Below, one piece after another: positions 35,163 through 47,857 of a DNA stretch of 64,000 bases. Made by a program: the position numbers and the translations under genes. The DNA comes from Onchocerca lupi (lineage: Eukaryota > Nematoda > Chromadorea > Rhabditida > Onchocercidae). Position 1 is the stretch's first letter; every line of letters begins with the position of its first letter. Where the stretch lies: positions 1 through 64,000 of the forward strand of contig JAOVVO010000388.1 in NCBI GenBank assembly GCA_028564675.1, written 5' to 3'. Under the pieces are notes generated by a model. That model worked only from the letters and a program-made list of their open reading frames with translations, was not told where the DNA came from and searched no databases.

Positions 35163-37516
35163 CTACAAAGAATGCGCGACAGCACGTGGAAATTCTACCA
35201 ATATTTCACTATAACTTTTTGGTGCAACATATCCATAAATCCATGAGAAATCAATACAGGAACATTGACTTCTGGAGTTCTGTCGTAACTTCAAAAAATA
35301 AAATAGGGTAAGCTGAAGTAAAACAAGTAGAAGAATAAAGTAATAAAATTTCTCGAACAATTTTTTCCAAAAATTTGAGATTAATATTCAAAATCAAATT
35401 CAATTGGGAAAAAATAATTTTTCGAAAGTTTTCAAATAAAGCTAAATTTGAGGTTTGTGGCTTATTTGTCCTAGCTGCAGACTTGTGTAAACATAGTTTG
35501 TGTAAAGTTCGTGTAAACATAAACTTCCTTATAGTTTTTGAAAATTTCGAAGTAATTTAAGAACCCTGATTTGAAAATTTTAATTCAGAAATTAAAAAAT
35601 ACACTTTAAAAATCGATTCATGCACGAAGTTCGCTTAGCCTTTCCGTACAATCTTCGGCCAGATGCAAATGATGCGATGAGTACGATCACACAAAGATTC
35701 GGTGGATTTTTGGAAGTTATATAAACTGTTGATGCACTACCAATACTGTAGCTAGGTAATGCAGTCTGGAACTATTTGCTCATTATCCGTGAACGTATTC
35801 CATTAATTAATATACTTTGTCGTGAGACTTGAATGCTTGTTTGAAACTATTTTGTCGATTTCCGATTTTATAAAATAAAGTTATTGCAAAGTCCCAAGAG
35901 TAAATCCATTCTCACTTAACTTGTCAACTTTTCTTATCTATTTTTACTACATTCACACTTATACTCATTGGTTACTTCATTTCACTGACTGATTATGATA
36001 ATGTATTATCGGTTTACGTAATTTCCAGTCAATCTAAATGAGCTCCAGCACATGTTATTACTAGCGATTCAAGTCATGAATTAAGAGATGAGAAATTAAA
36101 TTTTTCATGAAAGCATTCTTCAGCAGTAGAAGGCCTACTCGAACATGCAGCCTTTGAGATTCAGAAATATGTTTATAAGCAGCTTTAATATCAGCATAGA
36201 TTTTTTTTTTCCGATGGGCTACCAGCACTAATACCGTATCCGGAATAATCGTAAGCATATAAATCTATTTGCAACAAATCAGAGATATTCCTGAAAATAT
36301 ACTGTGGTCTAAAATTCATTCAATTTCTTTGAAACAAACAACCGAGCATAGTGCATGTTATATATGGTAGAACAACCAGTCTGGAGAAATTTAATGATAA
36401 AAGGATTTATTCATCCATTTTATTCAATCTGCTACTTAGATTTTCACAGGATTTGCAAATCTTTACGTTGGAATTGCAAATCTATCATTATGTATGCCAT
36501 GTAGTTACGATATCTCAGAAAATCAACTGCATGTTAGATTTTCTTGCTGTGAATGAATAAATTTCAGTTTAGACAGGTTTCAATATTGATAGTTCAGTGT
36601 CACAAACATCTGAAAAGTGTAATTACTGCGTTCGCTTCCTATCAGTAAACGTTTACCTAAAATTTATTTCATGTGGTTGAAAATAACATTCCAAATCAGA
36701 ACAGTTTGATTACGAAAATAATACATCCTAAAAGACCTAAATATAAAAGAAACATTATTTCATAATTTAAAATGAATTTGCAGGAAATTTCACTGAAAAT
36801 AATCTATACAGGGAGAAAGAGGATTAATTAAAAATTGAGAGGGAAGAATGAAATTTGAATTAGTAAAACTAGAAAAGTAAAGTCTATTGAAAATATATTT
36901 AATTTTAAAAGAAAAAAGAAAATTATCACTGATTTAATCTTTCTTTTAAATATTCAAAAACGACTTGAATTAAAGAAGACAGAACAAGGAGAACAATGCA
37001 ATAGCTGAACCCAGAAATTATAGAATGTACTGAAGATCCAATTAAATTTTTAGATTCATCACTAGACTCATAAATTAAATCATTGATCCTCAAAATCGGT
37101 GGACATCAGCCGTGTCTTGTTTTAATTATTACGATCTCAATATCTTCCATTGGAACTGGCGATCCTTCAGTGAAATGTTTTGCTTCGAACTTCAATGATA
37201 TAAATTTTGGCACCTGGGAATTCGAGTTTTGGTTAATGAACTTCTGAAAATTTCTGCAGGAAAATATGCATTGATTTCAATACTCTGTTATCGAGAATTA
37301 TTCTAGTTTTGCGTACATTCTTTATTTTAACAATTTTTTTCTACTTCAGATTGAAAATACCTTTTTGGCATTATTGGTCCGCACAAGATTACCATGGGCA
37401 TTCTTTGGGCATACGGTGTATGTTCTTCCTTTGCTTGGTGGATGAAACGTTAATTTTCGAGTAATCATTTCTGGTACTAGTGAACAACAAAATACATAGC
37501 ACAATATACCAGTGTA
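35163..37516 (-). pseudogene. Decayed ABHD17-type alpha/beta-hydrolase
   Basis: Minus-strand fragments lie in the correct order. First, 37361-37516 matches the ABHD17 N-terminus (Cys-rich FCC, then RKLTFHPPS). Next, 37106-37213 (SPVPMEDIEIVIIKTRHG) runs into TGA. Then about 36140-36290 (DLYAYDYSGYGISAGSPSEK, IYADIKAAY) is the strongest match. About 35614-35765 follows (ALPSYSIGSASTVYITS, then KAKRTSCMNRF). Finally about 35190-35270 has VNVPVLISHGFMD. ABHD17 proteins are membrane-attached depalmitoylases. The segment with the HGNA oxyanion motif is missing. The nucleophile elbow GxSxG is SYSIG. The last fragment needs a frame change to continue into ILVEFPRAVA. This combination indicates a pseudogene. 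A fast-evolving gene with an unusual structure is the alternative. Confidence 0.65.
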
Positions 37517-39365
37517 CTGGAAACAAAGAAATAGTTTAATTGAAATTAATAATATAATAATTCACGATCTTAAATGAGAGATCAGATTGTAAATGATTTA
37601 GCAAAAAGAATTATGAATCAAACTTCAGAAGTAGCATGCAAAATTGGCAACCACATCCATGTCTTTTTGGTGCGTGCTGAATCGCTTCAGGATTTGCATA
37701 GTGAAGCTCAAAATGATTCGTTGATTGTGAACAATCTTCCACACATTCCTCTCTCTTTCCATTACTTTTTTTTAAATTCTTAAAATTTAACAAAACATTA
37801 GCAGTTAGAATTTATTACTTCCATTAGTGCAACAGTACAAAAGTGTTCTAGCTTATATATAGAGGCTTAGATTTTTCTTTCAAAGAAAAATCAAAGTTTC
37901 GAGCAACTAGGATATATATCACCTACTCATTTTCTCCACATTTGGCTAAATAACAAAAATTTAGGATTTCAATCATAAAAAAATTACTGACATTTTAAAT
38001 AGGATTGCATGATGTACATTTGAAAAATCCAATATACGCAAACTTACAGATAACTGTCTCAATGATTTCTTTCATTCATTTTGATGAAAATGATAATGTA
38101 TTGACGGTCTCTACAAAAAAAAAAGAAAAAAAAATCTCGCAGTATAATGTTTTTGTGATGGAAGTGATCAGATATTATTACAGATGACAGTGCTGGTTGA
38201 TATCATATATACATCCTTTCAAATTAACTTCTTTCATAATCTTGAATGTTGCATCACTTTGCCGATGATAAAAATTAGTTAATTTTTTCTCCTAATGATT
38301 TTTCGCTTTTCAATAATTCTTTACCCAATTTCCTTCTGTGTGTAGCAAAGCCAACTTGGAAATTATGAACTCAAAAACTTAGTAGAAATTCACCACATCA
38401 GCAATAATATTAGAAGTGATTTCGTCATTCATAAGAACCCCCGTCGCACTTATCGGTTCCAAATTTGAAATTTCTTCAGCAGCATCAATAACAACACTCA
38501 TCACTCTTTAAACAGTCAATTTTCATAAATCCATCGAAGATCACAGAAAGGACCAATACAGCACTATAGAGCTAACAATGATTTTTGTTAGGATCAGCAG
38601 TCTTTTATTCAATTGAAGTTCACAGATGTACAAATTAAATTGAAACCGAACTTTCAGACTGCGATTTCTCTCACCAAGAAGGAGGCAAGAGAATTAGAAT
38701 TGCTTAATCTTTAAAATTCCAAAGAAACCTCTATAAGACAAAACTGAAAAATTCTAAATTCCCAATTCGTAATAAATTCTATGTTTCCTTTTGATCTTTT
38801 TCCAATAAAGCAAAATATATATTCCAGATTGTTAGATGAAACTAATCATGAAATTCCATACAATTCATATACGACGTAATCAATGAGCAATTGAAACGCA
38901 AGCTTCAAGCGTCATAACTCGGAAACTTAAACTATGTTCATAGCGTACCCAACAAACTACTGAAAAAAGCCAAAAATTCATCTTTCAATTTATAGAAGCG
39001 ACACCAGCATGCATACTATACTCAGATAATGCATAAACGAAATCTCCCATTGTTTGCAAATAATGCAAAAATAACGAATATAATAATTAATCTGAGCTAA
39101 ATAGTTAACGATTTAATTCGTTATAATGCTGTTGAATGATTTTTTCCTTTACGATTGGAATTTCTCATATCTGAATTATAAAAATATAATCAGTCAACTG
39201 CCGCATTCTTATTGAGTACAGCTATATTTTGCCCATTTTGGACATTTAACAACTCTACTGCGCTTTTAATTAGGATTTCTGAACCGCACTTCATTTATTT
39301 TTAAACTAATAATCGAAGAAATCTTTATAAAATGCTGTTAAATTTGGAGAAAAGAGAAAGAATTT

Positions 39366-39401
<36 letters not shown>

Positions 39402-39838
39402 CAACCAAATAAAGCAAAAAAGAAAAACGAATACGAGGGATTTATATAATGTTTAAGTGAAAACAGATAGCGATATTAATACATACATAACGCCTGCATT
39501 TAATTTCGATACTCGCTAAATTTAATTAGAAATTGTTTGTTTAATACAGTAATAAACGATTTTCGCACGAAAAAGACTTAAGATGACACAACAATTAATT
39601 ATTTTATACTAGATCACATAAACAAAATTATTTAGATTTCTTGGTCTTTTCTTCGTCATCCGCTTTGATTCTTACACAGCCATTAAAACTTGCCGTGCAT
39701 AATTACAGAGATCGCTGTCTTAAAGTATCTCCCGCGTTTTCTATTTTTCCCAATGCATATCCCTGCTTTCCTCAGCTAGATTATTATTTCTGTCTGATGT
39801 AAATAATGACGTTAGTAAAAGTATTAGTGCAATTTTTC
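37517..39838. other. Intergenic with long poly-A tract
   Basis: No supported gene. A minus-strand frame at 37611-37793 (KRHGCGCQFCM) lies just upstream of the hydrolase relic and could be a lost 5' exon, but this is weak. A run of 34 A occupies 39367-39400. The rest is AT-rich and featureless to my reading. Confidence 0.5.
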
Positions 39839-42800
39839 TCAATGGTTTTGCTGTCTGTTAATGAATGATTCCCATGCGGCATCACGGTACCGTCGAATTT
39901 GAGTATTGATATCAGTTACACCAGTAATTGCTCGTCCCACTACGACTATATCGTTCCCATCCACATCTATTGCATTGTCAATTGTGCGCCAGTTTTGACC
40001 GATTCCATCACTTATTGCATCCATATGAACTCCTGCGACAGCATCCATTTTAGCAAACGATTCACAATTCCCATCAATAATCATTCAAAAAAAAGAGAAA
40101 AAAAAAACTTCAAAACTAAAAGCTAAAGTTTTTTTCTTTACTCATAGAATTTTTTCTTACATATTCAAAGATAATTTGAACAGATTCATTTAATAATTAA
40201 AGATTGAGAAGCCCAGATCAATCATAAAAGGGTCCAGAACAAAACTGACCTAAAAGCAGTTATAATAAAAACAGTTGCTTATTATTCCCTACCTGCAGTC
40301 CAGTAGAGAAAACCTGGCATATCCGCACAACGCTTCTGACAAATAAATCCACTTACGATATCACGATTACTTTTTGCCAATTCTAATGCAGCTGAAAAAC
40401 AGACAAGACCAAAAATTACTCACATTCCGATGCAAACTGGGATTCTAAAATTCACTTCAGTAATGAGATTTAATATTTATTAAAAACAAGCAGTAAATTT
40501 TCATATTTATAACAAAGTCTTGATAAAACTATATTGTTTTAAATCATTATTGATTCTGTTTTTCTCTTTGCGAAAAGCCCAAGCAATTCTTTCTGATAAA
40601 AAGCACTATCTTTGATAGTGCGCCAAATACATAAGAAAATAATTAAACATAATTTGCTGAGATAAGGACGAAGGTAATAAAGTGATTATTTCAATTTCAA
40701 AACAAAATTATTTTATCATTTGCTACCGTTCAAATATTCTTTTGAATTAGTGAAGGCTCCATCAGAACTCATTTCCACAACCAATAAACAACCAGTAAGT
40801 TTTGTCTCTGGCTGATTAACAATCTGAAGAGAAATAATTTTCTGAGGATCTTTTCCTCTGTCCATTTTCATCTAATCGTATCATCCTTTCCATCTTAACA
40901 ATTAACGGGACACATTAAATTTAACTTGAATATGTAACACAGAAACATACATTAAATAATTATGCAAGCGCTAAATTGTCAAAACAATTTCACTATGAAA
41001 CTATTCACATATCTACTTGATGACGCCATAGAGAGATAAAATGTATCATGTTTGTCTTTTCGAACCTAATGCTAAGATGGGAAATAAATTTCGCATTAAC
41101 GCGCAAAATTTTTTTCAAATTCGAATTTAAAGCGCTCAAATTTTCGAAAGAAAAAATCCCACAAATATTGCTTTTGAATAAAATGCAACAAACCTTTCTT
41201 AGGATATTCAAAACAAACTGCCCAGAAAAAGCATGTACAGAGACAACTTGTGCCCAGGACGCTATTTTAAACGGTCCTTTCGTGAGCTGCAATTTCATCG
41301 TGTAGCCGGTGTCAGCTAACTTTCTAAAAAATAAGAAAAGTTGGTCTTTTAAGTGTACCTTATATGTATTCTATATCAAACAGACATCTTAAAGTTTTCA
41401 AGTTACTTGTGGGCAAATACTTATCATGCTTGCATAATTTCACTATAAAAATTGAGTGTTAATATACCTATCTTCAAAAATGATAAAATCAAGATCATCA
41501 GCCATTGATGTAAGTTTCTGCACAAATGCATCACTGAAATCTTCGATCACATCAGCATGCAACTTTATAGCACAGACATAACCGCCAGTTTTTTCAATAA
41601 TCTGTATGATTTCCTCAGATTTGGTGATGTCAATTGCTAGGCACAAACATGTTTTTTTCTGAAAATAAAAAAAAATACTTTAAAAAATATCCATGTTGCA
41701 CTTTCTGAAAATAAAAAGGTCGAAAATTTTTCCCTTCTTTACTACTCATTTTGAATAAAAGTAAAATATCATTTCTCTCAAACTATTAGATAATGATTAA
41801 TGTTGAAGTGCCAGATTAGTTCATATGTGGTAGATTTGCTTGTCTTCACTTTTTAAAATTGCACATTAACTTTTAATTTTGCACAAAAAGCATCTCACTT
41901 TGAAAAAAATCAAGTATAATCATCTTAAACAAGTGAGAAGCAACTCTTAACATAATACCATGTATTGCTACCGAAACTGAAAAATTGAACAAACGAACTA
42001 AATGAAAATTAAATATCTACCTTGTTCATTATTTCCAATAGCCTTTTATTTAAAGAATTTGATGTAGAGCATCTCCTTGATGCTAATGACCAATCATCAC
42101 TATACTGTGTCTTTTTTGCGATTGATGGTGGAGGAAGTGTTAACTGATATAGAATGTCTTCCTTCTTTCTTGTAGTAATGGTGCCGACATCGATTAAGAA
42201 ATCAAGTATTTTGTTCATTCCAAGAATACTATAAAAAACGAATTTTTTGGAAGTTACTCATGAAAACATTACAATTCGATATCCCTTTGCGTCAAAAAAA
42301 GAGTGGGGAGGAACAAGGAAATTGAATGAATTCCCGCTGACTGAATGTCAAATTCAATTCAGCTTCATTTCTCACCACAATACTGCAAAGTAGGCTGAAT
42401 GAAGTCATATGTATTGAATCAGTACTTGAGAAAAAAAAGAGAAAAAAAACATGTGTCAAATCAATACTTTTTAAAACTTCAAACGACTAAAAATCAACCT
42501 ATATAGAGTAATTCCATCAGTCTGGAGATATTCCGGACCGCCTTGTTCACGATCCAACACACATATGGCTTCGCTACAGATCAAACCTTCGCTGCGTAAT
42601 GAAAAAACCGTTTCCAAGATACTTCCACCTGAAAATCATCAGCAAATAAAATATACATACACAATTTGAAAATATTCTTCCCCACTTTTTCATATTTTTG
42701 CGAATTAACCGAACAGCAAGTAACTGATACCAGCATACTCGTTCGAATTTTTTGGAAAAGTATAAACAAGAAACCAGACCTGAAGTCACAACATCTTCAA

Positions 42801-43795
42801 TGATCAGAGCTCGTTTTCCGGCTTCATAATTGCCCTCGATAATTTTCTTCGTGCCATACGACTTCACTTCTTTACGCCTCAATAACATTGGTTTTTCCAA
42901 TCGATCAGCAATAATCTAGTGAAAATACACATTGCATATTGAACAAATTATTAAAGTGAAAGAAATTTATTTGTTATCACAACAGCAGCTGTATTCTATC
43001 ATCTTCATAAAAACTAGTAAAAAGATGTTTTTCTAACGAGAACATACCGTCGAAAATGGTAGTGCTGCATATGGCACGCCAACGATATAATCGTACTTTA
43101 GATTCTTCGCTGCTATCAAAGCACACATATAATCCGTTGTCAACCTCTAGAATTCAAATAATTCTATTCAATTTATCAAGTCCTAATCTTAATTTAAACT
43201 TCAAAGAATCAGAATCTCATTTCGAACTAGTGAAAAACAGAAGAAACCGAAATTCAATGAATAAAGCTGATCTGACTTATACATGTACACCTGACTTAAT
43301 TTATAAATGCTCGTTAACGTGACGTTGCACTTGACTTATAAATCTGCTTCATGCTGGTAACATATGCAATTTAACACAATCATTGTTGACAAATAAACAA
43401 ATTTTTCCACTGTTTAATAACATACTAATGCTTGGTGAAATACCATGATATACACAACAAATAGTTTCATAATCGAAAACTTTTGATGTAGCATACTAGT
43501 TTTACTTTATGGATTGCAGGAATGATGTCTGTTGTAATGTATGTTGGAAGTAATCTGGATTACAGCAAAGATACTAATTATACGCAGGAAACAAAAAATT
43601 AAAGGGAAAACTCACAAGCACTTTGGGCGACGTGAAGAGTAAACGTAGATCTATATAGATCGGGGTGTTCTGACCACTTTGCAACGTAAAGTTGCCGAGT
43701 TTGAACACTCCCACATTCTTCAGCTCCTTCATCAGTAAGCGATCGTCGATCATATCGCCAGTACCTGACATTTTCTTTTTCACCAGCAATCTCAA
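39839..43795 (-). CDS. umps-1: Bifunctional UMP synthase (OPRTase-OMPDCase)
   Basis: Ten exons on the minus strand: 43616-43795, 43048-43146, 42780-42915, 42499-42628, 42021-42228, 41468-41658, 41194-41323, 40727-40823, 40293-40391 and 39839-40032. They encode 487 residues (human UMPS has 480). The protein makes OMP from orotate and PRPP, then decarboxylates OMP to UMP. The N-terminal OPRTase shows LQSGQNTPIYIDLR, VGVPYAALPFSTI, RRKEVKSYGTKK and the PRPP loop LIIEDVVTSGGS. The C-terminal OMPDCase shows CLAIDITKS, IKLHADVIEDF and FEDRKLADTG (the catalytic DxKxxD-type set), then KIASWAQVVSVHA, LLVVEMSSDGA and VVVGRAITG. Linker and C-terminal PGVQ-like segments (AGVHMDA...GIGQNWR) are in place. 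All catalytic motifs look intact. The end of exon 7 (AAG|GTTTGT) is the least certain junction. A second in-frame ATG at 43771 could also serve as start. Confidence 0.95.
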
Positions 43796-45374
43796 ACAAA
43801 TCCTATTTCAAAAAACAAAAAATAGAAATAAAAAATCCTACGAATGTTACATTGCTGCTTCCGCTACAGAGAATCAGATGGAATCAAATGGAATGTGGCT
43901 TAGGTTCGTACACAAAAATGCGCGCGTAAGATAATAAACGAGACATGAACGATTCAATAGCAATCAACGATACGATATATATTCCCCTAATAATGACTGG
44001 AATTCAAGCAAGAAATGATTGGCTTAAGTAACGCAAACTCACACAGAAACTAATCACGATTAGTGTTAGAAAAGAGGTGACTCATGAGACGTGCAAACAA
44101 GTAATTAAAAAATAATTGGAAGATTGCCCCTATTGTTTAATATCCTTTCCACAAGATGAGTTTATAGAGATAACAGGTGCAAACAAGTAAGATACTTATG
44201 TGGCGTTCTTCTAAGTTAATGTTACGACTTCAACAGAATATTGATTCGACATGTTACCACTTCAACAGAATATTGATTCGACAAATATTAAGAACACGGA
44301 AACAAGTAACTTAGAGTGCTTTAATATCTTAACTTCTTCAACTTAGACCATTTCCAAAGCCTTTATATTCCAAATGAAGCTATTTCTATCATATTCTAAT
44401 TTAATTTGCAATCTTAATTGAAAAAAATGGCATTTTCTTTTGCAGTAAATTTGATCTTTTCACTCATTTATTATTAAGACTATCTATTACTACTATCATT
44501 ACTATTATTACTATTATCAGTAGTAATGAGATTAACAACAATTTTTATTATCGCTATCGTACTTTAATTATAATCGATCAACAAAAAAATACGCGCACAT
44601 AATAAGTGTGAGCAACGATTAGGCCACCGTCATCGTAACGTTTCACAAAGCAAGAAAATCAATGAATTTTGGTGGTAGTGAGGAGTGCTGTTTTTGTATG
44701 GTCGCATTGTTTACAAATATTGACATTCCAAAACAGCAATGATTCTTGAACTGTGAATTTCTAGAAGTGAAGCAGTTATTAACGCCTCACTTAAAACTCT
44801 GGCGTACTGTCCAGATGATACGATGTACATGAAATTATATTCTGTGTGAAATAGTTAATTTTTGACATTCAAGCAAATGAGCGCCAGCAAAAAAAAGAGA
44901 AAATTCTCCGAGCAATGGATCAAAACTGCAGAACATTTCTAACAATTTATTTAACATTTTAAATTAAAGAATATTTTTAATAACTTTGAGAGGATAACAA
45001 TTTATTTATGCAAAAGTTCAGGATTGCCTTAGCATATGTGTATTTTATTCTCTTTTAAAACGTAATAAAAAGCTAAAACATTGCGATGCACACTTCATTG
45101 TTCAGTGAATTCTTGCTGACTGGTGCGTTTAATTGTGGAAAGTTCCTTTATACGTAGGAAGAGTGATTCAATTTATTTTGTACTCGAAAAAGGATAACCT
45201 GTTATCTTATAGCTTCAAATTGATTTTAACTTATTTCAAAAGTTATTCAACTGATCATTACGATTTACAATGAATTTTAACAAAATGGATGGACTGAATT
45301 AATGAATGATATTTAAATCATTGCTTAAAACAGCTTTAAAATAAAGCACTAAAATTATTTACTATTCATTAGAA
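43796..45374. other. Divergent intergenic region, umps-1 / membrane gene
   Basis: About 1.6 kb between divergent starts, so promoters of both genes should lie here. It contains a 32-nt direct duplication at 44221-44284 and an imperfect ACT/ATT trinucleotide run near 44478-44525. No TATA-like element can be assigned with confidence. Confidence 0.5.
44221..44284. repeat. 32-nt tandem duplication
   Basis: Two adjacent copies of a 32-nt unit (GTTACGACTTCAACAGAATA... and GTTACCACTTCAACAGAATA...) differ at only two positions. It looks like a recent small tandem duplication. Confidence 0.9.
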
Positions 45375-47621
45375 ATGGAAGTGGCATATCGTTACGTTGA
45401 ACAAATTGAAACTACTGTTGAAACAATGCGACGCCGATGCCTTGCGGTTTTAGAAATTTATAAATCATAATTTTTGGAATTAGTTTATAAATAAATTTAG
45501 ATATGCTCTACATCGCTTTCAGTTAATAGTTTGATAAAATCATATTTATCAGGACAAATTCCTTGAACTCAATAATTTACCTGCACATACATATACATGA
45601 ATAGATACATTTATGGACATCGCATAACTATAGTCATAATTCATTTGCCAGAAATCTAATTTTCAGATATTATAGAAAATTTGAAACCAGATTAATAATA
45701 CTTCCAGATTTACGATGGGATAATAAGCTTGGGACAGAAAACTGTGCGAATTACAGAAAAGCTACGAGAATATGCTGAACCAATTGTTTATGAAATTTCT
45801 GACGGCGTTCGTCTAAAGAAAATTTCCCATTTTTTTAATTTTTTTTTTTTGAAATATTTAATTAAAACAGCATAATTAAGCAATTTGCTATAACAAAGTT
45901 ATGTTTTACAACACTAAAGCTTAAATTTCAATACTTATATAGATTTTTTTAAAATTTTATTCTATCTCTACTTCAAGATAAGTATTGCTAGTGAAAGATC
46001 AATTTCTATTAGAACTCCAATAAAACGTTCATAAGTTCTAAGAACTGCAGTATAACAAGATGATGTCAAACTAAAATTTCACTACTTAATTTAAATATAC
46101 AAATTATATAAGAGTTTTTGAAGTGCCCTGAATTGATCTTCGAGAAAATTTATTACTTCACTTGATATTCTAAAGCTTTCCACAAAAAATTTCCTAATCA
46201 GAAAGTTTTTGCAGGTGAAAACTGCAGTACAGGACTTGAGCCCATTGGATGCAAGCGATCGGGAATTCCGCAACAACTTGTTAGAATTGTATTTAAGCTG
46301 CTCTGTCCTTTCAATTGGAATCAGTGCAGGTATTTGATGAAATACTAAATACTCTGAAAATAGCAAATATTTACTGAGGCTTTTTACCTAATCAGAATAT
46401 CTAGAACTAGATTCGACTGCGCATCATAATTTCAGGAGAAATTTCGGGTGCACTTGTGTTAGGAATGCTTTACCGAAAAATATTTGACTGGTGGTGGGAA
46501 CTACTGCTGATAATCTTATTGCCATGTCACGTTTATCTTACATTTAGAAAAAACGCAGGTAATTTTTCAGATTCAACTTTATATTTAAATTTCGGAATTT
46601 CAGAAAAATTGTTATATGGAAGCATTCAAATTAGATTCAGTGATAAATAGCTCTTATGAACGATAAAAAAAAGATTAAACGATTTCAATAATTAAAATCA
46701 ACATGTTTAATTTATCGCATAAAATAAAGAACTTCCTGATAATGGTGATAATAGTGATATTATTTTGCAGCATTGGATGAAACTGAACGGCGTGTCAACT
46801 TATTCGGCTTGGGCCTCGCAATTGGTTCGTGTTTAGGGCATATGATAGGGTATCGACTGATTTCAACCCTTCCATCAGTCAATTTCATCCAACCGCTCAT
46901 TCTAGCATTGATGGTAAGTCTGAAAAAAAAAGTCCTATGTTTCCAAATTTTTAAATTCTATCCTAAATTTTGGTTTGTTTGATTTTTCGGAATCCGAAAA
47001 TGTGCATCGCCACAGATATGAAATGCAATTCCAACAGGAACTTGTGAATTCTTCATAGGTGGATCCGGAACTTTCCCCATCAACCGTATATTCGCAAAGG
47101 CAAAATTTGTTAGCCGCAAGCACAGGTGCAGGTATCGCTGTAGCTACAGTTCTTGGCATGATCCATGGCCTATCTTTCTGTATTATCTTATCAATTGCTA
47201 TACAAGCTGCATTTCTCGCCATTCATTTTCAAGTATATTTATTACTGCTTATACTTCCCAGAAAACCAATTAAATCTTTAATAACATCTTAAGTGACAGT
47301 AAATAACGAGAGTGAGAAAAAACAGAACTCCAAGCAAGAATTCGCCTTTCTGAATTAAGATTTCCGCATAAGATAATGCCAAACTGACATCTTCACCTAT
47401 GCAAGCAGTTCTAAAGATACGGGTAAAATAAAGTTCATTCATTAACTTTATTAGTTATGCTCATGCGTGTATTAACAAATCTACAGGTCGTACTATATAC
47501 AATGAAAAACAAGTCGTATGGTGTCGGAGAAGCTCAACTGTGTTACGTGCTCGGATCGATAATCACCCAAATCCCGCTAGCAGTTGCTTTTGGTACTAGC
47601 AATATTGGCTCTGTCAATTAA
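45375..47621 (+). CDS. Multi-pass membrane protein, possibly BI-1-like
   Basis: Seven exons (45375-45446, 45708-45806, 46215-46329, 46436-46558, 46771-46913, 47059-47232 and 47487-47621) give 286 residues in consistent phase. The first 110 or so residues are polar and partly helical (VEQIETTVETMRRRCLA, ITEKLREYAEPIVYEI). About six hydrophobic segments follow, at roughly YLSCSVLSIGISAGE, ALVLGML, WWWELLLIILLPCHVYL, LFGLGLAIGSCLGHMIGY, GIAVATVLGMIHG and CIILSIAIQAAFLAIHF. A conserved-looking loop DETERR precedes LFGLGLAIG. This arrangement recalls the HETEQ loop and following helix of Bax-inhibitor-1 (TMBIM) proteins, but the resemblance is weak. The family assignment is tentative. The reading frame, junctions and topology are well supported. 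Confidence 0.72.
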
Positions 47622-47857
47622 TTTAAATTTAATTCATTCAAACATAAAACAATTTACCCAAGTAGAATTTTTATTATATTATCGTAACAAGCAAAAGATT
47701 GAAATTTTTAGAATAACCTCTTTGTGATCACACTGAAATGATATTCGCTATAATCCACTACAGCTCAATTACTCAATCATTCAATACAACGTATATGTAT
47801 ACATATAACGATATAATCATCAAACGAAAACTTTGAACGATTCCATAAGCGATTAAT

